From NCBI RefSeq assembly GCF_017744045.1, contig NZ_JAGHRD010000011.1: a stretch of DNA of 64,000 nt; one strand, 5' to 3'. How positions within the stretch are numbered: the stretch's first letter is position 1; each line of letters begins with the position of its first letter. A program made the position numbers and the translations under genes. Below, in pieces: positions 1-7,938 of the stretch. Below the pieces are notes generated by a model. The model made no database searches, was not told where the DNA came from, and saw only the letters and a list, made by a program, of their open reading frames with translations. This DNA is from Pelagimonas sp017744045 (lineage in GTDB: Bacteria; Pseudomonadota; Alphaproteobacteria; Rhodobacterales; Rhodobacteraceae).

Positions 1-169
1 TGACGTTCTTGACCTGGCTCGGCGCCTTGATCCAATCCAGCCGCTCCGCCTGAGCCCCCCAGAACCCCTCAGGATCGCTCACCGACTGCGCATACATCTC
101 ATCATAACGCGACGCGTCAACATGGGCATTCGCCACCATGTCGGATGATGGTGGATAGGTTTTGGACAT
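1..169 (-). CDS. acs: Acetyl-CoA synthetase, N-terminal fragment
   Basis: Acetyl-CoA synthetase (AMP-forming) activates acetate to acetyl-CoA in the cytoplasm. Only the first 56 codons are in the window; the rest lies off the left edge. The visible part has the family's usual N-terminal pattern: a Tyr-rich stretch, then DPEGFWGAQAERLDW, matching the 'dpe-FW-...-LDW' block that opens bacterial Acs proteins. The start is fixed by GAGGAAATTC just upstream of ATG. It follows the ABC-transporter genes on the same strand, with a hairpin between, so it may be partly read through from them. Other acyl-CoA synthetases (propionyl-CoA synthetase) share the block, so the exact substrate is inferred. Confidence 0.8.
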   Translation of the reverse strand, partial: MSKTYPPSSDMVANAHVDASRYDEMYAQSVSDPEGFWGAQAERLDWIKAPSQVKNV

Positions 170-212
170 AGAATTTCCTCCCGAAACAATTGCCCTTAGG
201 GAAAAACGGAAA

Positions 213-257
213 GGCTCCCGAATGCAAGTCCACTTTGGTCTAGCATCGTCGGGAGCC
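213..257 (-). terminator. Long-loop hairpin between livF and acs
   Basis: Nine-base arms GGCTCCCGA (213-221) and TCGGGAGCC (249-257) enclose a 27-nt loop whose base also pairs (ATGC/GCAT). Read leftward, the stem is followed by a T-rich stretch. It could end or attenuate transporter transcription before acs. No separate acs promoter is obvious in the remaining 43 bp. Confidence 0.5.
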
Positions 258-270
258 CGGATTTTTTAGA

Positions 271-1026
271 TCAGATGGCCAGGTATTCTGCGCGTAGCTC
301 AGCGTTTTCGAGAACTTCGGCGGCGGAACCGTCAAAAACGATGGAGCCGGTGTCCAGAATGACCGCGCGATCGGCCAGTTGCAGCGCGCGCACGGCGTTC
401 TGTTCCACGAGGATGGTGGTCATACCCTGTTCCTTGACGTGGCGCAGGGTCTTTTCGATCTCATCCACGATGACCGGAGCAAGACCTTCGTAGGGTTCGT
501 CGAGCAGCAACACCTTGATGTCACGCGCAAGGGCACGCGCGATGGAGAGCATTTGCTGTTCGCCACCGGACAGGGTCACACCCTCTTGGTTGCGGCGCTC
601 ACCCAGACGCGGGAAGAGGTCATAAAGGCGTTCAATCGACCAGCCGATGGGCGGGGCGATCTGGGCCAGTTTGAGGTTTTCCTCAACGGTCAGGCCGGGG
701 ATGATGCAACGATCTTCGGGCACGAGACCCAATCCCGCCTGCGCGGCCTCGTGGCTTGACATCAAGTGCAGCGGCTGGTGGTCCAGCCAGATCTCACCAT
801 GATTGACCTGAGGGTTGTCCATGCGGGCGATAGAGCGCAGCGTGGTGGTCTTGCCCGCCCCGTTACGGCCCAAAAGCGCGAGGATTTCGCCCTCGTGGAC
901 GTTAAAGTTGATGCCTTGGACGATATAGCTCTCACCGTAGTAAGAGTGCATGTCCCAGACTGAAAGGAACGCGGGGGCCGTTTCGGCGTGGTTGGCGTTC
1001 TTGGAAAAATCCGGACGTACGTTCAT
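271..1026 (-). CDS. livF: Branched-chain-amino-acid-type ABC transporter ATPase (LivF)
   Basis: This is the second ATP-hydrolysing subunit of a HAAT-family importer, acting at the inner face of the membrane with LivG. It has Walker A GRNGAGKTT, signature LSGGEQQ, and Walker B LLLDEP followed by EGLAP, the hallmark of LivF. An in-frame extension to 1104 exists, but its first 26 codons are translated from an intergenic palindromic repeat. The ATG at 1026 has AAAGGA at a proper distance and is chosen, giving 251 residues. It is the last transporter gene of a leftward operon. Substrate cannot be read from this subunit. Confidence 0.9.
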   Translation of the reverse strand: MNVRPDFSKNANHAETAPAFLSVWDMHSYYGESYIVQGINFNVHEGEILALLGRNGAGKTTTLRSIARMDNPQVNHGEIWLDHQPLHLMSSHEAAQAGLGLVPEDRCIIPGLTVEENLKLAQIAPPIGWSIERLYDLFPRLGERRNQEGVTLSGGEQQMLSIARALARDIKVLLLDEPYEGLAPVIVDEIEKTLRHVKEQGMTTILVEQNAVRALQLADRAVILDTGSIVFDGSAAEVLENAELRAEYLAI

Positions 1027-1045
1027 GTGATGTCCTTTGTCGAGT

Positions 1046-1108
1046 GGTGGGGTGGAACCCCACCCTACGGAAAATTGCAGATGTAGGGTGGGGTTTGACC
1101 CCACCCCC
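1046..1108. repeat. GTAGGGTGGGGT palindromic repeat (REP-like)
   Basis: Arms ACCCCACCCTAC (1057-1068) and GTAGGGTGGGGT (1083-1094) pair perfectly across 14 nt. Each arm is itself flanked by a partial mirror copy (GGGGTGG..., ACCCCACC...), giving a nested cruciform. It fills the gap between livG and livF and reads into a false N-terminal extension of livF. It looks like a dispersed extragenic palindrome. Confidence 0.7.
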
Positions 1109-1115
1109 CTTTGGA

Positions 1116-1877
1116 TCAGACCTGTTGCGTTTCGCCCAGATAGGCTTCTTGCACTTTCGGGTGGCCTTTGATGTTTTCCGGCGTGTCCTCAACCAGAGGC
1201 GTGCCTTGGGCCAACACGGTGATGCGATCCGCGAGCGAGAACACCACATGCATGTCGTGTTCAATGATGGCGATGGTGATGTCGCGCTTTTCTTTGATCT
1301 CTTTCAAAAGGTCGATCGTGTTGTTGGTATCGGCCCGCGCCATGCCCGCTGTTGGTTCGTCCAACAGCAGCAGTTTCGGGTTTTGCACCAGGCACATGGC
1401 CATTTCCAAGCGCCGCTTGTCACCCCGAGACATCGAGGCGGCATGCATGTCGCGCTTGTCGATCATGTTGACCTCTTCCAGCATCTGAAACGCTTGCTCG
1501 ATCAGGCTCTTTTCCGAGTCCACCGATTCAATCGCATGCAGACGATAGGCCCCGTCACGTTTGGCAAAAAGCGGGATCATCATGTTTTCCATCACCGTGA
1601 GATCGCCAAAGATCTCAGGGGTCTGGAACACACGGGAAATACCCATCTGGTTGATCTCATGTGGGGAGCGGCCCAGCACGGAACTGCCGTCAAACATCAC
1701 CGATCCGGTATCGGGGATCAGTTTGCCAACCAGGCAGTTCAACAGGGTGGATTTACCGGCCCCGTTTGGCCCGATGATGGCGTGGCAGGTCTGCTCTTTG
1801 ACGCTGAGATTGACATCCCCCAGCGCCTGCAAGCCTCCAAAGCGTTTGCCAACGTCTTTGACTTCAAGAATTCCCAT
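1116..1877 (-). CDS. livG: Branched-chain-amino-acid-type ABC transporter ATPase (LivG)
   Basis: This is the first ATPase subunit of the importer, 253 residues, the usual LivG length. It shows Walker A GPNGAGKST near residue 40, Walker B LLLLDEPTAGM and a switch His in IIEHDMHVV. The ABC signature is unusual: SRGDKRRLE replaces the common LSYGQQRRLE, so the canonical LSxG is degraded to MSRG. It still fits LivG rather than LivF by the long insert between Walker A and the signature. It lies 11 bp downstream of livM in the operon, and the repeat separates it from livF. Confidence 0.9.
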   Translation of the reverse strand: MGILEVKDVGKRFGGLQALGDVNLSVKEQTCHAIIGPNGAGKSTLLNCLVGKLIPDTGSVMFDGSSVLGRSPHEINQMGISRVFQTPEIFGDLTVMENMMIPLFAKRDGAYRLHAIESVDSEKSLIEQAFQMLEEVNMIDKRDMHAASMSRGDKRRLEMAMCLVQNPKLLLLDEPTAGMARADTNNTIDLLKEIKEKRDITIAIIEHDMHVVFSLADRITVLAQGTPLVEDTPENIKGHPKVQEAYLGETQQV

Positions 1878-1888
1878 CCGTCTTCTCC

Positions 1889-3088
1889 TTATTCCGCAGG
1901 CTCGGCTTTGGCCGATTTGGTGTTGTCGTCATCCTTTTTGCGGAACATGCCCGAGATGCGCTTGCCCAACTCGACCAGACCGCCTGGCAGGAAGATGATG
2001 ACCAGCATAAAGATCACACCGGTGGTGATGTGCCATTGCTTGCCAACAAAGAGGTTGGTCAGGAAGACAAAGGTGTCAGACATGCCATCGGGCATAAAGC
2101 TGAACCAGCCTTCAAGAACACCTTTGTTGATCTTGGACAGGATGTTTTCCATGTATTTCAACAGGCCAGCACCCAGAACCGGACCAATCAGCGTGCCGAC
2201 ACCACCAAGGATGGTCATCAGAACAACCTCACCCGACGCGGTCCATTGCATCCGCTCCGCACCGGCCAGCGGGTCCATGGAGGCCATGAGACCACCGGCC
2301 AGACCGGCATACATGCCCGAGATCACGAAGGCGGCCAATGTGTAGGGGCGTGGGTTCAGGCCGGTATAGTTCAAACGCTGCTGGTTCGATTTGATCGCCC
2401 GCAGCATCATGCCGAATGGCGAGCGGAAGATGCGGATCGCCAGATAGAAGGACAACAGCATGATGATGGCGCAGAAATAGTAGCCAATGTTGAAGGTGAA
2501 GACCCAAGGGCCTACCGCCATCTCAAAGCTTTCGCGCATTTCCAGACCAAACAGGCCCGGCACCGGAATGTTGCCTTCCGGAGTCTGGCTCACGCCCAGG
2601 ATCCGCGGATCGTCCAGCGCCAGTTGCAGACCGGTCTCACCACCAGTGATCGGGGTCAGAACCGAATAGGCCAGGGCAAAGCACATCTGCGCAAAGGCCA
2701 GTGTCAGGATCGAGAAGTAAATCCCGGAGCGACGCAAAGACACATAGCCGATGACCAGTGCAAACAAGCCCGAGATGATCACTGCCAGGATGATCGCCGG
2801 GATGACGTTCATGCTGAGCAGTTTGAACATCCACACCGCCGCATAAGATCCCACACCCAGAAACGCTGCGTGACCAAAGGACAGATAGCCGGTCAGACCG
2901 AACAGGATGTTGAAACCAATGGCAAAGATGCCAAAGATGGCAAAGCGCTGCATCAGGTCAGGATAGCCCGCGTTGAACTGCGCCATGGCCGACCCTTCGG
3001 GGAAGGGGTTCAGGATGAAGGGGGCGAATATCGCCAATGCTGCGACGAACAACAGCAGGTTGGCGTCTTTCTTTTCAAGACCGAACAT
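1889..3088 (-). CDS. livM: ABC transporter permease (LivM type)
   Basis: A 399-residue inner-membrane permease with about ten hydrophobic segments and the LivM/BPD_transp_2 pattern: NILFGLTGYLSFGHAAFLGVG near the N-terminus and YAGLAGGLMA before the ATPase-contact region. The C-terminus is charged (EXKKDDDN-like and AEPAE) and cytoplasmic. It partners LivH to form the translocation channel. It starts 3 bp after livH stops, so the two are translationally coupled. Length is somewhat above E. coli-type LivM because of the loop after the fifth segment. Confidence 0.9.
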   Translation of the reverse strand: MFGLEKKDANLLLFVAALAIFAPFILNPFPEGSAMAQFNAGYPDLMQRFAIFGIFAIGFNILFGLTGYLSFGHAAFLGVGSYAAVWMFKLLSMNVIPAIILAVIISGLFALVIGYVSLRRSGIYFSILTLAFAQMCFALAYSVLTPITGGETGLQLALDDPRILGVSQTPEGNIPVPGLFGLEMRESFEMAVGPWVFTFNIGYYFCAIIMLLSFYLAIRIFRSPFGMMLRAIKSNQQRLNYTGLNPRPYTLAAFVISGMYAGLAGGLMASMDPLAGAERMQWTASGEVVLMTILGGVGTLIGPVLGAGLLKYMENILSKINKGVLEGWFSFMPDGMSDTFVFLTNLFVGKQWHITTGVIFMLVIIFLPGGLVELGKRISGMFRKKDDDNTKSAKAEPAE

Positions 3089-3091
3089 AGA

Positions 3092-4123
3092 TCAGTCCTC
3101 CATCACGCCTTTGCGACCCATAAGGCCACGGGGACGTGTCAACAGAATGATTACGGCGACCAGATAGATGATGACCTGGTTGATGCCGGGGATGATGTCG
3201 ATGATTTCTCGCATCGAGGCAAAGCTTTCGAGGATGCCAAGCAGGAAACCCGCCAGAACAGCGCCGGGCAGAGAGCCCATGCCGCCCACAACAACCACAA
3301 CAAAGGACAGTACAAGGAAATCCATGCCCATATGGTAATTTGGCGAGTTGATCGGCGTGTACATCACGCCCGCCAGGCCCGCGACAGCGGCGGCCAGACC
3401 GAACATGATGGTAAAGCGTTTGTCGATATTGATGCCCAGCAGGCCCACGGTCTCACGATCTGCCATGCCCGCGCGCACAACCATCCCAAAGGTGGTGAAC
3501 TGCAAAAAGGCAAAGACCGCACCGATGATCAAGCTGGCAAACCCGAAATAGACCAGACGCCAGTAGGGGTAGATGATCGTATTCGCGTCAAAGCCGATGG
3601 CCGCACCGAAATCGAACGAGCCCTTGAAGGCATCAGGTGCCGGGGTCGGGATCGGGTTCGCGCCATAGAAGTACTTGATGATTTCCTGCAAAACGATCGC
3701 TAAGCCAAAAGTAACCAAGATTTGGTCAGCATGAGGACGCTTGTAGAAGTGTTTGATCAGCCCGCGCTCCATGATCACGCCAATGGCGATCATGACCGGG
3801 ACGGCAAAGAAAATGGCCAGCGGCACAGACCAATCAATGATCGCGGCCCCGGCGGCTTCGCCAAATATATCATTCACATAAGGAACCTGCACTTTCAGCG
3901 GGTTGCCAAGAAAGTCGGTTTTGGTTTCGTCGATAACGACATGGCTGAGCGTCAGCAGCTTGTTCAACGTAACAGCGCAAAAGGCACCGATCATGAACAA
4001 AGCCCCGTGGGCAAAGTTCACAACGCCCAATGTGCCGAAGATCAATGTCAGACCAAGCGCGATCAGCGCATAAGCAGAGCCCTTGTCGAGCCCGTTTAGG
4101 ATTTGCAGGATTATTGCATCCAT
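3092..4123 (-). CDS. livH: ABC transporter permease (LivH type)
   Basis: The second permease subunit, 343 residues, begins with the LivH-typical block ILNGLDKGSAYALIALGLTLIFGTLGVVNFAHG. It contains eight or so membrane segments and ends with RPRGLMGRKGVMED. Compared with ordinary LivH it carries a 50-residue polar insert after the second segment (VIDETKTDFLGNPLK...), a feature of proteobacterial urea/short-chain-amide-like HAAT permeases. It sits directly downstream of the binding protein with a 106-bp gap, so the operon order is binding protein-H-M-G-F-(acs). Confidence 0.88.
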   Translation of the reverse strand: MDAIILQILNGLDKGSAYALIALGLTLIFGTLGVVNFAHGALFMIGAFCAVTLNKLLTLSHVVIDETKTDFLGNPLKVQVPYVNDIFGEAAGAAIIDWSVPLAIFFAVPVMIAIGVIMERGLIKHFYKRPHADQILVTFGLAIVLQEIIKYFYGANPIPTPAPDAFKGSFDFGAAIGFDANTIIYPYWRLVYFGFASLIIGAVFAFLQFTTFGMVVRAGMADRETVGLLGINIDKRFTIMFGLAAAVAGLAGVMYTPINSPNYHMGMDFLVLSFVVVVVGGMGSLPGAVLAGFLLGILESFASMREIIDIIPGINQVIIYLVAVIILLTRPRGLMGRKGVMED

Positions 4124-4229
4124 TGTCCCACCCTTGTGTCGGAGTGTGCAAAGAGAAAGCCCTCAAGGGGCTGAAAGAGGGTAGAGCGGAGAGAAAGGGC
4201 GCGCGGTGGCCGCGCGCCCTCCGTATTGC

Positions 4230-5567
4230 TTAGGCGCCCGCGTTGCAGCTGCCCAGCTCGCCGCCAAAGATCGAGGCATCATACTCGACCTGGCCACGTG
4301 GTGTGACTTCAACGATTTCGAGAAGGTCGAACTCGGATGTCGGGTTCTCTTTACCCTTCACGACCAGCACGTCTTTGAAGCACTGGTGGTCAGAGCCGCG
4401 ATACAGCGTCTTACCGTTGCCCAGACCGTCGAATTCAAAGTCTTCCAGAGCTTCGACAACGCCACATGGGTTGAATGTGCCGGCACGCTCACAGGCATCT
4501 GCATAAAGCAGAGTCTGAACGTAGCAGGTATGCGCCGCCTGAGAGGGTGGGAAGCCGTATTTGGTGCCGAAGGATTTAACAAAGGCTTTGGAACCTTCAT
4601 CCTGCAGCGACCAGTGCCAGTTTGCGGAGCCAAAGATGCCTTTGATGTTCTCACCCGCACCACGTGCCATCAGGCGCGAGAAGAGCGGAACGATGATTTC
4701 AAAGTTATGGCCGTTGATCTGCTTTTCACGCAGACCGAACTGAACCGCGTTGGTCAGCGAGTTCACCATGTTGCCGCCGTAGTGGTTCAGAACCAGAACG
4801 TCCGCACCAGATTGCAGAACCGGCGCGATGTAGGAGCTGAAGTCGGTCTGTGTCAGCGGTGTTTTCACAGCTGCAACAGTTTCCCAGCCCATGGCCTCGG
4901 TGGATGTGCGGACCGCTTCTTCTGTGGTGTAACCCCAGTTGTAGTCGGCGGTCAGGTGATAGGCCTTACGGTCTTTGCCGTAATTGTTGGCCAGGATCGG
5001 CGCCAGGGCCGCACCGGACATGTACGAGTTAAAGAAGTGACGGAAACCGTTGGCGCGCTTGTCTTTACCGGTTGTGTCATTCGAGTGGGTCAGGCCCGCC
5101 ATGAAGATAACGCCGGCCTCTTGGCACAGCGCCTGCACGGCCACAGCCACACCAGAAGACGACCCGCCGGTGATCATCACCGCGCCGTCTTTTTCGATCA
5201 TCGACTTGGCCGATGCGCGCGCGGCGTCAGACTTGGTCTGCGTGTCGCCGGTTACGAATTCGACCTTTTTGCCCAGAATGCCGTTGCCCTGCAGAGCTTT
5301 GGAGCTGAACGTGTTCAGCATACCGCCGTCGCCGCCACCGTTCAGGTGCTCGACAGCAAGCTCATAGGCGCGCAGTTCGTCTGCACCCTCGTCAGCATAG
5401 GGGCCGGTTTGTGGAACGTTGAAACCCAGGGTGACAGAGCCGCCAGTGGGTTCGTTGGTATACGCAGCCGCCGAAGAGGCGGTGAAGATTGTCGGCAGAG
5501 CGACTCCGGCACCGGCCACGGCACCCGACTTGAGCACGCCACGACGTGTCAGGTTGGTCTTGGACAT
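4230..5567 (-). CDS. Tat-exported periplasmic substrate-binding protein
   Basis: The periplasmic receptor of the HAAT importer (Peripla_BP_6 family), 445 residues. A twin-arginine signal (TRRGVLKSG, Arg8-Arg9, then a hydrophobic stretch) ends near SAAA|YT at residue 35, so it is probably exported folded. The mature part starts VTLGFNVPQTGPYADEG, the family's first ligand-pocket strand. The start at 5567 is supported by GGAGGATTTTC; a longer reading from 5597 lacks this. It is the first gene of the transporter operon, divergent from the fatty-acyl regulator. Ligand is unknown; the acs context suggests a carboxylate or short-chain compound rather than leucine, but that is inference. Confidence 0.85.
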   Translation of the reverse strand: MSKTNLTRRGVLKSGAVAGAGVALPTIFTASSAAAYTNEPTGGSVTLGFNVPQTGPYADEGADELRAYELAVEHLNGGGDGGMLNTFSSKALQGNGILGKKVEFVTGDTQTKSDAARASAKSMIEKDGAVMITGGSSSGVAVAVQALCQEAGVIFMAGLTHSNDTTGKDKRANGFRHFFNSYMSGAALAPILANNYGKDRKAYHLTADYNWGYTTEEAVRTSTEAMGWETVAAVKTPLTQTDFSSYIAPVLQSGADVLVLNHYGGNMVNSLTNAVQFGLREKQINGHNFEIIVPLFSRLMARGAGENIKGIFGSANWHWSLQDEGSKAFVKSFGTKYGFPPSQAAHTCYVQTLLYADACERAGTFNPCGVVEALEDFEFDGLGNGKTLYRGSDHQCFKDVLVVKGKENPTSEFDLLEIVEVTPRGQVEYDASIFGGELGSCNAGA

Positions 5568-5784
5568 GAAAATCCTCCCATTTGTGAAAATGTGCATTCA
5601 GGCTCCTCTTCCCGAATTGCACGCGCACTTTTGTGCAAATTCAGTATGAGGCACGAAAAGAAAATTGCGCAACAAGCGGTTTTGTCGCAACGGTTTTTTT
5701 GTCAAGCGGTGAAAAGTGGACTAAGGTATTCTGTAAAGTTTTTTATATTGCGGCGCAGAAAGCCGCTGAAAAGACAGGGGAAAC

Positions 5785-7092
5785 GTGTTGGCCAGAGACA
5801 CCTTAACAGGAAGCCGCATCCGTGAAAGGCGGGTGGCACAGGGGATCAAGCAGGCTGACCTTGCGCGCGAGGCCGGAATTTCGGCCTCTTACCTGAACTT
5901 GATCGAGCATAATCGCCGCAGAATCGGCGGCAAGCTGCTTTTGGACATTGCCGAGGTGCTGAGCGTCGAACCAGCGCTGCTGACCGAAGGGGCCGGGGCG
6001 GCCCTGATTGCCAGCCTGCGCGAGACCGCATCGGACATCCCCCAGGCCAATGCGGAATTGGATCGGGTCGATGAATTTGCCGGGCGTTTTCCGGGCTGGG
6101 CGCAGCTTTTGTCCGATTGCCGCCAGCGCATCACCGCGTTGGAGCGAAATGTCGAAACTTTGACAGATCGCATGACCCATGACCCGCATCTGGCCACATC
6201 GCTGCATGAAATGTTGTCAACCGTAACGGCGATTCGATCCGCGGCCTCTATCCTGGCGGAACCGGGCGAGATTGATCCTGATTGGCAGGCGCGTTTTCAC
6301 CGCAATATCTATGAGGACAGCGCGCGATTGGCGGAAACTTCGCGGGGTTTGGTGACCTATCTTGAGGCGGATGATGAAACCGCCACCGAAACTGGGGCCC
6401 CGCAGGAAGAATTGGATGCAGTGCTTGAGGCGGCGGGCCATCACGTGCCCGAGCTGGAACGCGGCGCACCGGAACAGCAGGCCTTGGAGCGGTTGGGCAA
6501 GGGACTTTCGACGGCGGCGCGCGGGCTGTTGCAGGCCTGGCTGCATCGATATGCGGTGGATGCCATGGCCCTGCCGATCGAGCATTTCGCGCCGCTGACC
6601 GAACGCTTTGGCAGCGATGTGGCGGTTCTGGCGCGCAGCAGCGGGGCCGAACCGACCCGCATCATGCGCCGTCTTGCCGCCATGCCCGCGGATGTCTTGC
6701 CCGACCCGGTGGGTCTGGCGATCTGCGATGCATCCGGGGTGTTGAGCTATCGCAAACCCTTGCCCGATTTTCCCATGCCCCGCTTTGGTGCGGCCTGTCC
6801 GCTCTGGCCGCTCTATCGGGCGCTGAACCGGCCCATGGTCATGCTGTCCTTGCCCTTGGTCCAGCAGGGCAGGGCGGGGGTCGGCGTCTGGGCCGAGGCC
6901 CTGGCCACACCGATTGGTGGCATTGCCGTCAACAGTGACCCGATCTTTGAGGCGCATATGCTGGTGCGCCCCATGCCCCTGGATCAGGACAACCTACCCA
7001 TCCCCGAAGATGTCGGGCTGAATTGCCGGGTTTGTTCGAAACCAGACTGCCATGGTCGGCGTGAACCCTCGATTTTGACCTCGTCAGGGTAA
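5785..7092 (+). CDS. Short-chain fatty acyl-CoA regulator, XRE family
   Basis: A 435-residue transcription factor of the RamB/PrpQ/ScfR-like group that senses short-chain acyl-CoAs and controls acetate and propionate genes. Residues about 8-62 form an XRE helix-turn-helix (RIRERRVAQGIKQADLAREA...SYLNLIEHNRRRIGG). The C-terminal domain ends in the Cys cluster CRVCSKPDCHGRREP, typical of the acyl-CoA regulator C-terminal domain. It begins with GTG after AGGGGAAAC; a TTG one codon later is possible. It diverges from the transporter-acs operon across 217 bp containing TTGCGCAA and other CGCAA repeats, plausible operator material. Regulation of the divergent operon is inferred from position. Confidence 0.85.
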   Translation: MLARDTLTGSRIRERRVAQGIKQADLAREAGISASYLNLIEHNRRRIGGKLLLDIAEVLSVEPALLTEGAGAALIASLRETASDIPQANAELDRVDEFAGRFPGWAQLLSDCRQRITALERNVETLTDRMTHDPHLATSLHEMLSTVTAIRSAASILAEPGEIDPDWQARFHRNIYEDSARLAETSRGLVTYLEADDETATETGAPQEELDAVLEAAGHHVPELERGAPEQQALERLGKGLSTAARGLLQAWLHRYAVDAMALPIEHFAPLTERFGSDVAVLARSSGAEPTRIMRRLAAMPADVLPDPVGLAICDASGVLSYRKPLPDFPMPRFGAACPLWPLYRALNRPMVMLSLPLVQQGRAGVGVWAEALATPIGGIAVNSDPIFEAHMLVRPMPLDQDNLPIPEDVGLNCRVCSKPDCHGRREPSILTSSG

Positions 7093-7255
7093 TTGTCAGG
7101 GCAATTGGCCACAAAACGAACGGATAAAAAGAACAATTGGTCACACCTTATTATAGGACGGGCTTTTGACAGCGGCGGATGAATGGGCTTAGTGTAGGGG
7201 AACCTGCGTCAGGACAATCAAAAATCGCGACGCGTCAGGCTATTGGGGGGGATGC

Positions 7256-7624
7256 ATGGCCGGGCATGTGCTTGTGATCGAGGACGAGCCGAATATCATT
7301 GAGGCAATCAGCTTTATCCTGTCCCGCGAGGGATGGCATGTGGCAACGCATTCCAACGGAGAGGATGCGGCAGAGATCGTGCGCTCGCGTGCGCCCGATG
7401 TTTTGATTCTGGATGTCATGCTGCCGGGCCGCTCGGGTTATGATATTCTGCGCGAATTGCGTGGCGATGCAGAGACCGAAAACCTGCCTGTCCTGATGTT
7501 GACCGCCCGCGGGCAAAGCAAAGACCGGGAAATGGCCGAACGCGCCGGGGCCAGCCGGTTCATGACCAAACCCTTTTCCAATGCCGAAGTGCTGGAGGCT
7601 GTGCGCGCTCTGGCACCGGCATGA
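7256..7624 (+). CDS. Stand-alone response-regulator receiver protein
   Basis: A 122-residue protein consisting only of a CheY-like receiver domain. Acidic residues Glu9/Asp10, the phospho-acceptor Asp53 (LILDVMLPG), Thr83 and Lys105 (TKPF) are all present, so it should be phosphorylatable. There is no output domain. It is the first gene of a three-gene unit with a small membrane protein and an SLC5-histidine kinase, with 4-bp overlaps, so that kinase is its likely partner. CrbR of the acetate-switch pair has a LuxR domain; this one does not, which implies a relay or protein-protein output. Confidence 0.88.
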   Translation: MAGHVLVIEDEPNIIEAISFILSREGWHVATHSNGEDAAEIVRSRAPDVLILDVMLPGRSGYDILRELRGDAETENLPVLMLTARGQSKDREMAERAGASRFMTKPFSNAEVLEAVRALAPA

Positions 7625-7938
7625 GCGGCGCAGGCAAATCGCAAAACCAGCCCGCCGCTGCACCGACCCCCAAGTCGGATAAAATCCCGCTTTTTGTTGA
7701 ACGCCAAACCTATCGCCGCCGCCGTCTGGTGGATGGCGCGCGTGCTTTGCCGGTTTTGGGGCTGGTGCTGTGGCTGGTTCCTTTGCTTTGGGCGGTGCCG
7801 GAGTCCAAGACACATGCCTCATCCGGGTTGATCTATATATTTGCCGTCTGGATTGGTCTGCCCTTGGTGGCGGGCATACTGATCCAGATCATGAAGATCC
7901 GCCCACGTGTGCCGCGCAATGATGAGGGCGAGACATGA
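7621..7938 (+). CDS. Small two-helix membrane protein
   Basis: A 105-residue protein of unknown function. A Pro/Lys-rich N-terminal tail of about 40 residues ends in RRRR-type basic residues; two hydrophobic helices follow (LPVLGLVLWLVPLLWAV and LIYIFAVWIGLPLVAGILI), then a short charged tail. It overlaps the receiver gene upstream and the kinase gene downstream by ATGA, so all three are translated together. It is placed like an accessory subunit of the SLC5-kinase; no motif gives a catalytic role. Confidence 0.75.
   Translation: MSGAGKSQNQPAAAPTPKSDKIPLFVERQTYRRRRLVDGARALPVLGLVLWLVPLLWAVPESKTHASSGLIYIFAVWIGLPLVAGILIQIMKIRPRVPRNDEGET

Noticed and set aside
1027..1104. 26-codon N-terminal extension of LivF
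   Set aside because: It is translated from the palindromic repeat and lacks a ribosome site; the ATG at 1026 has one.
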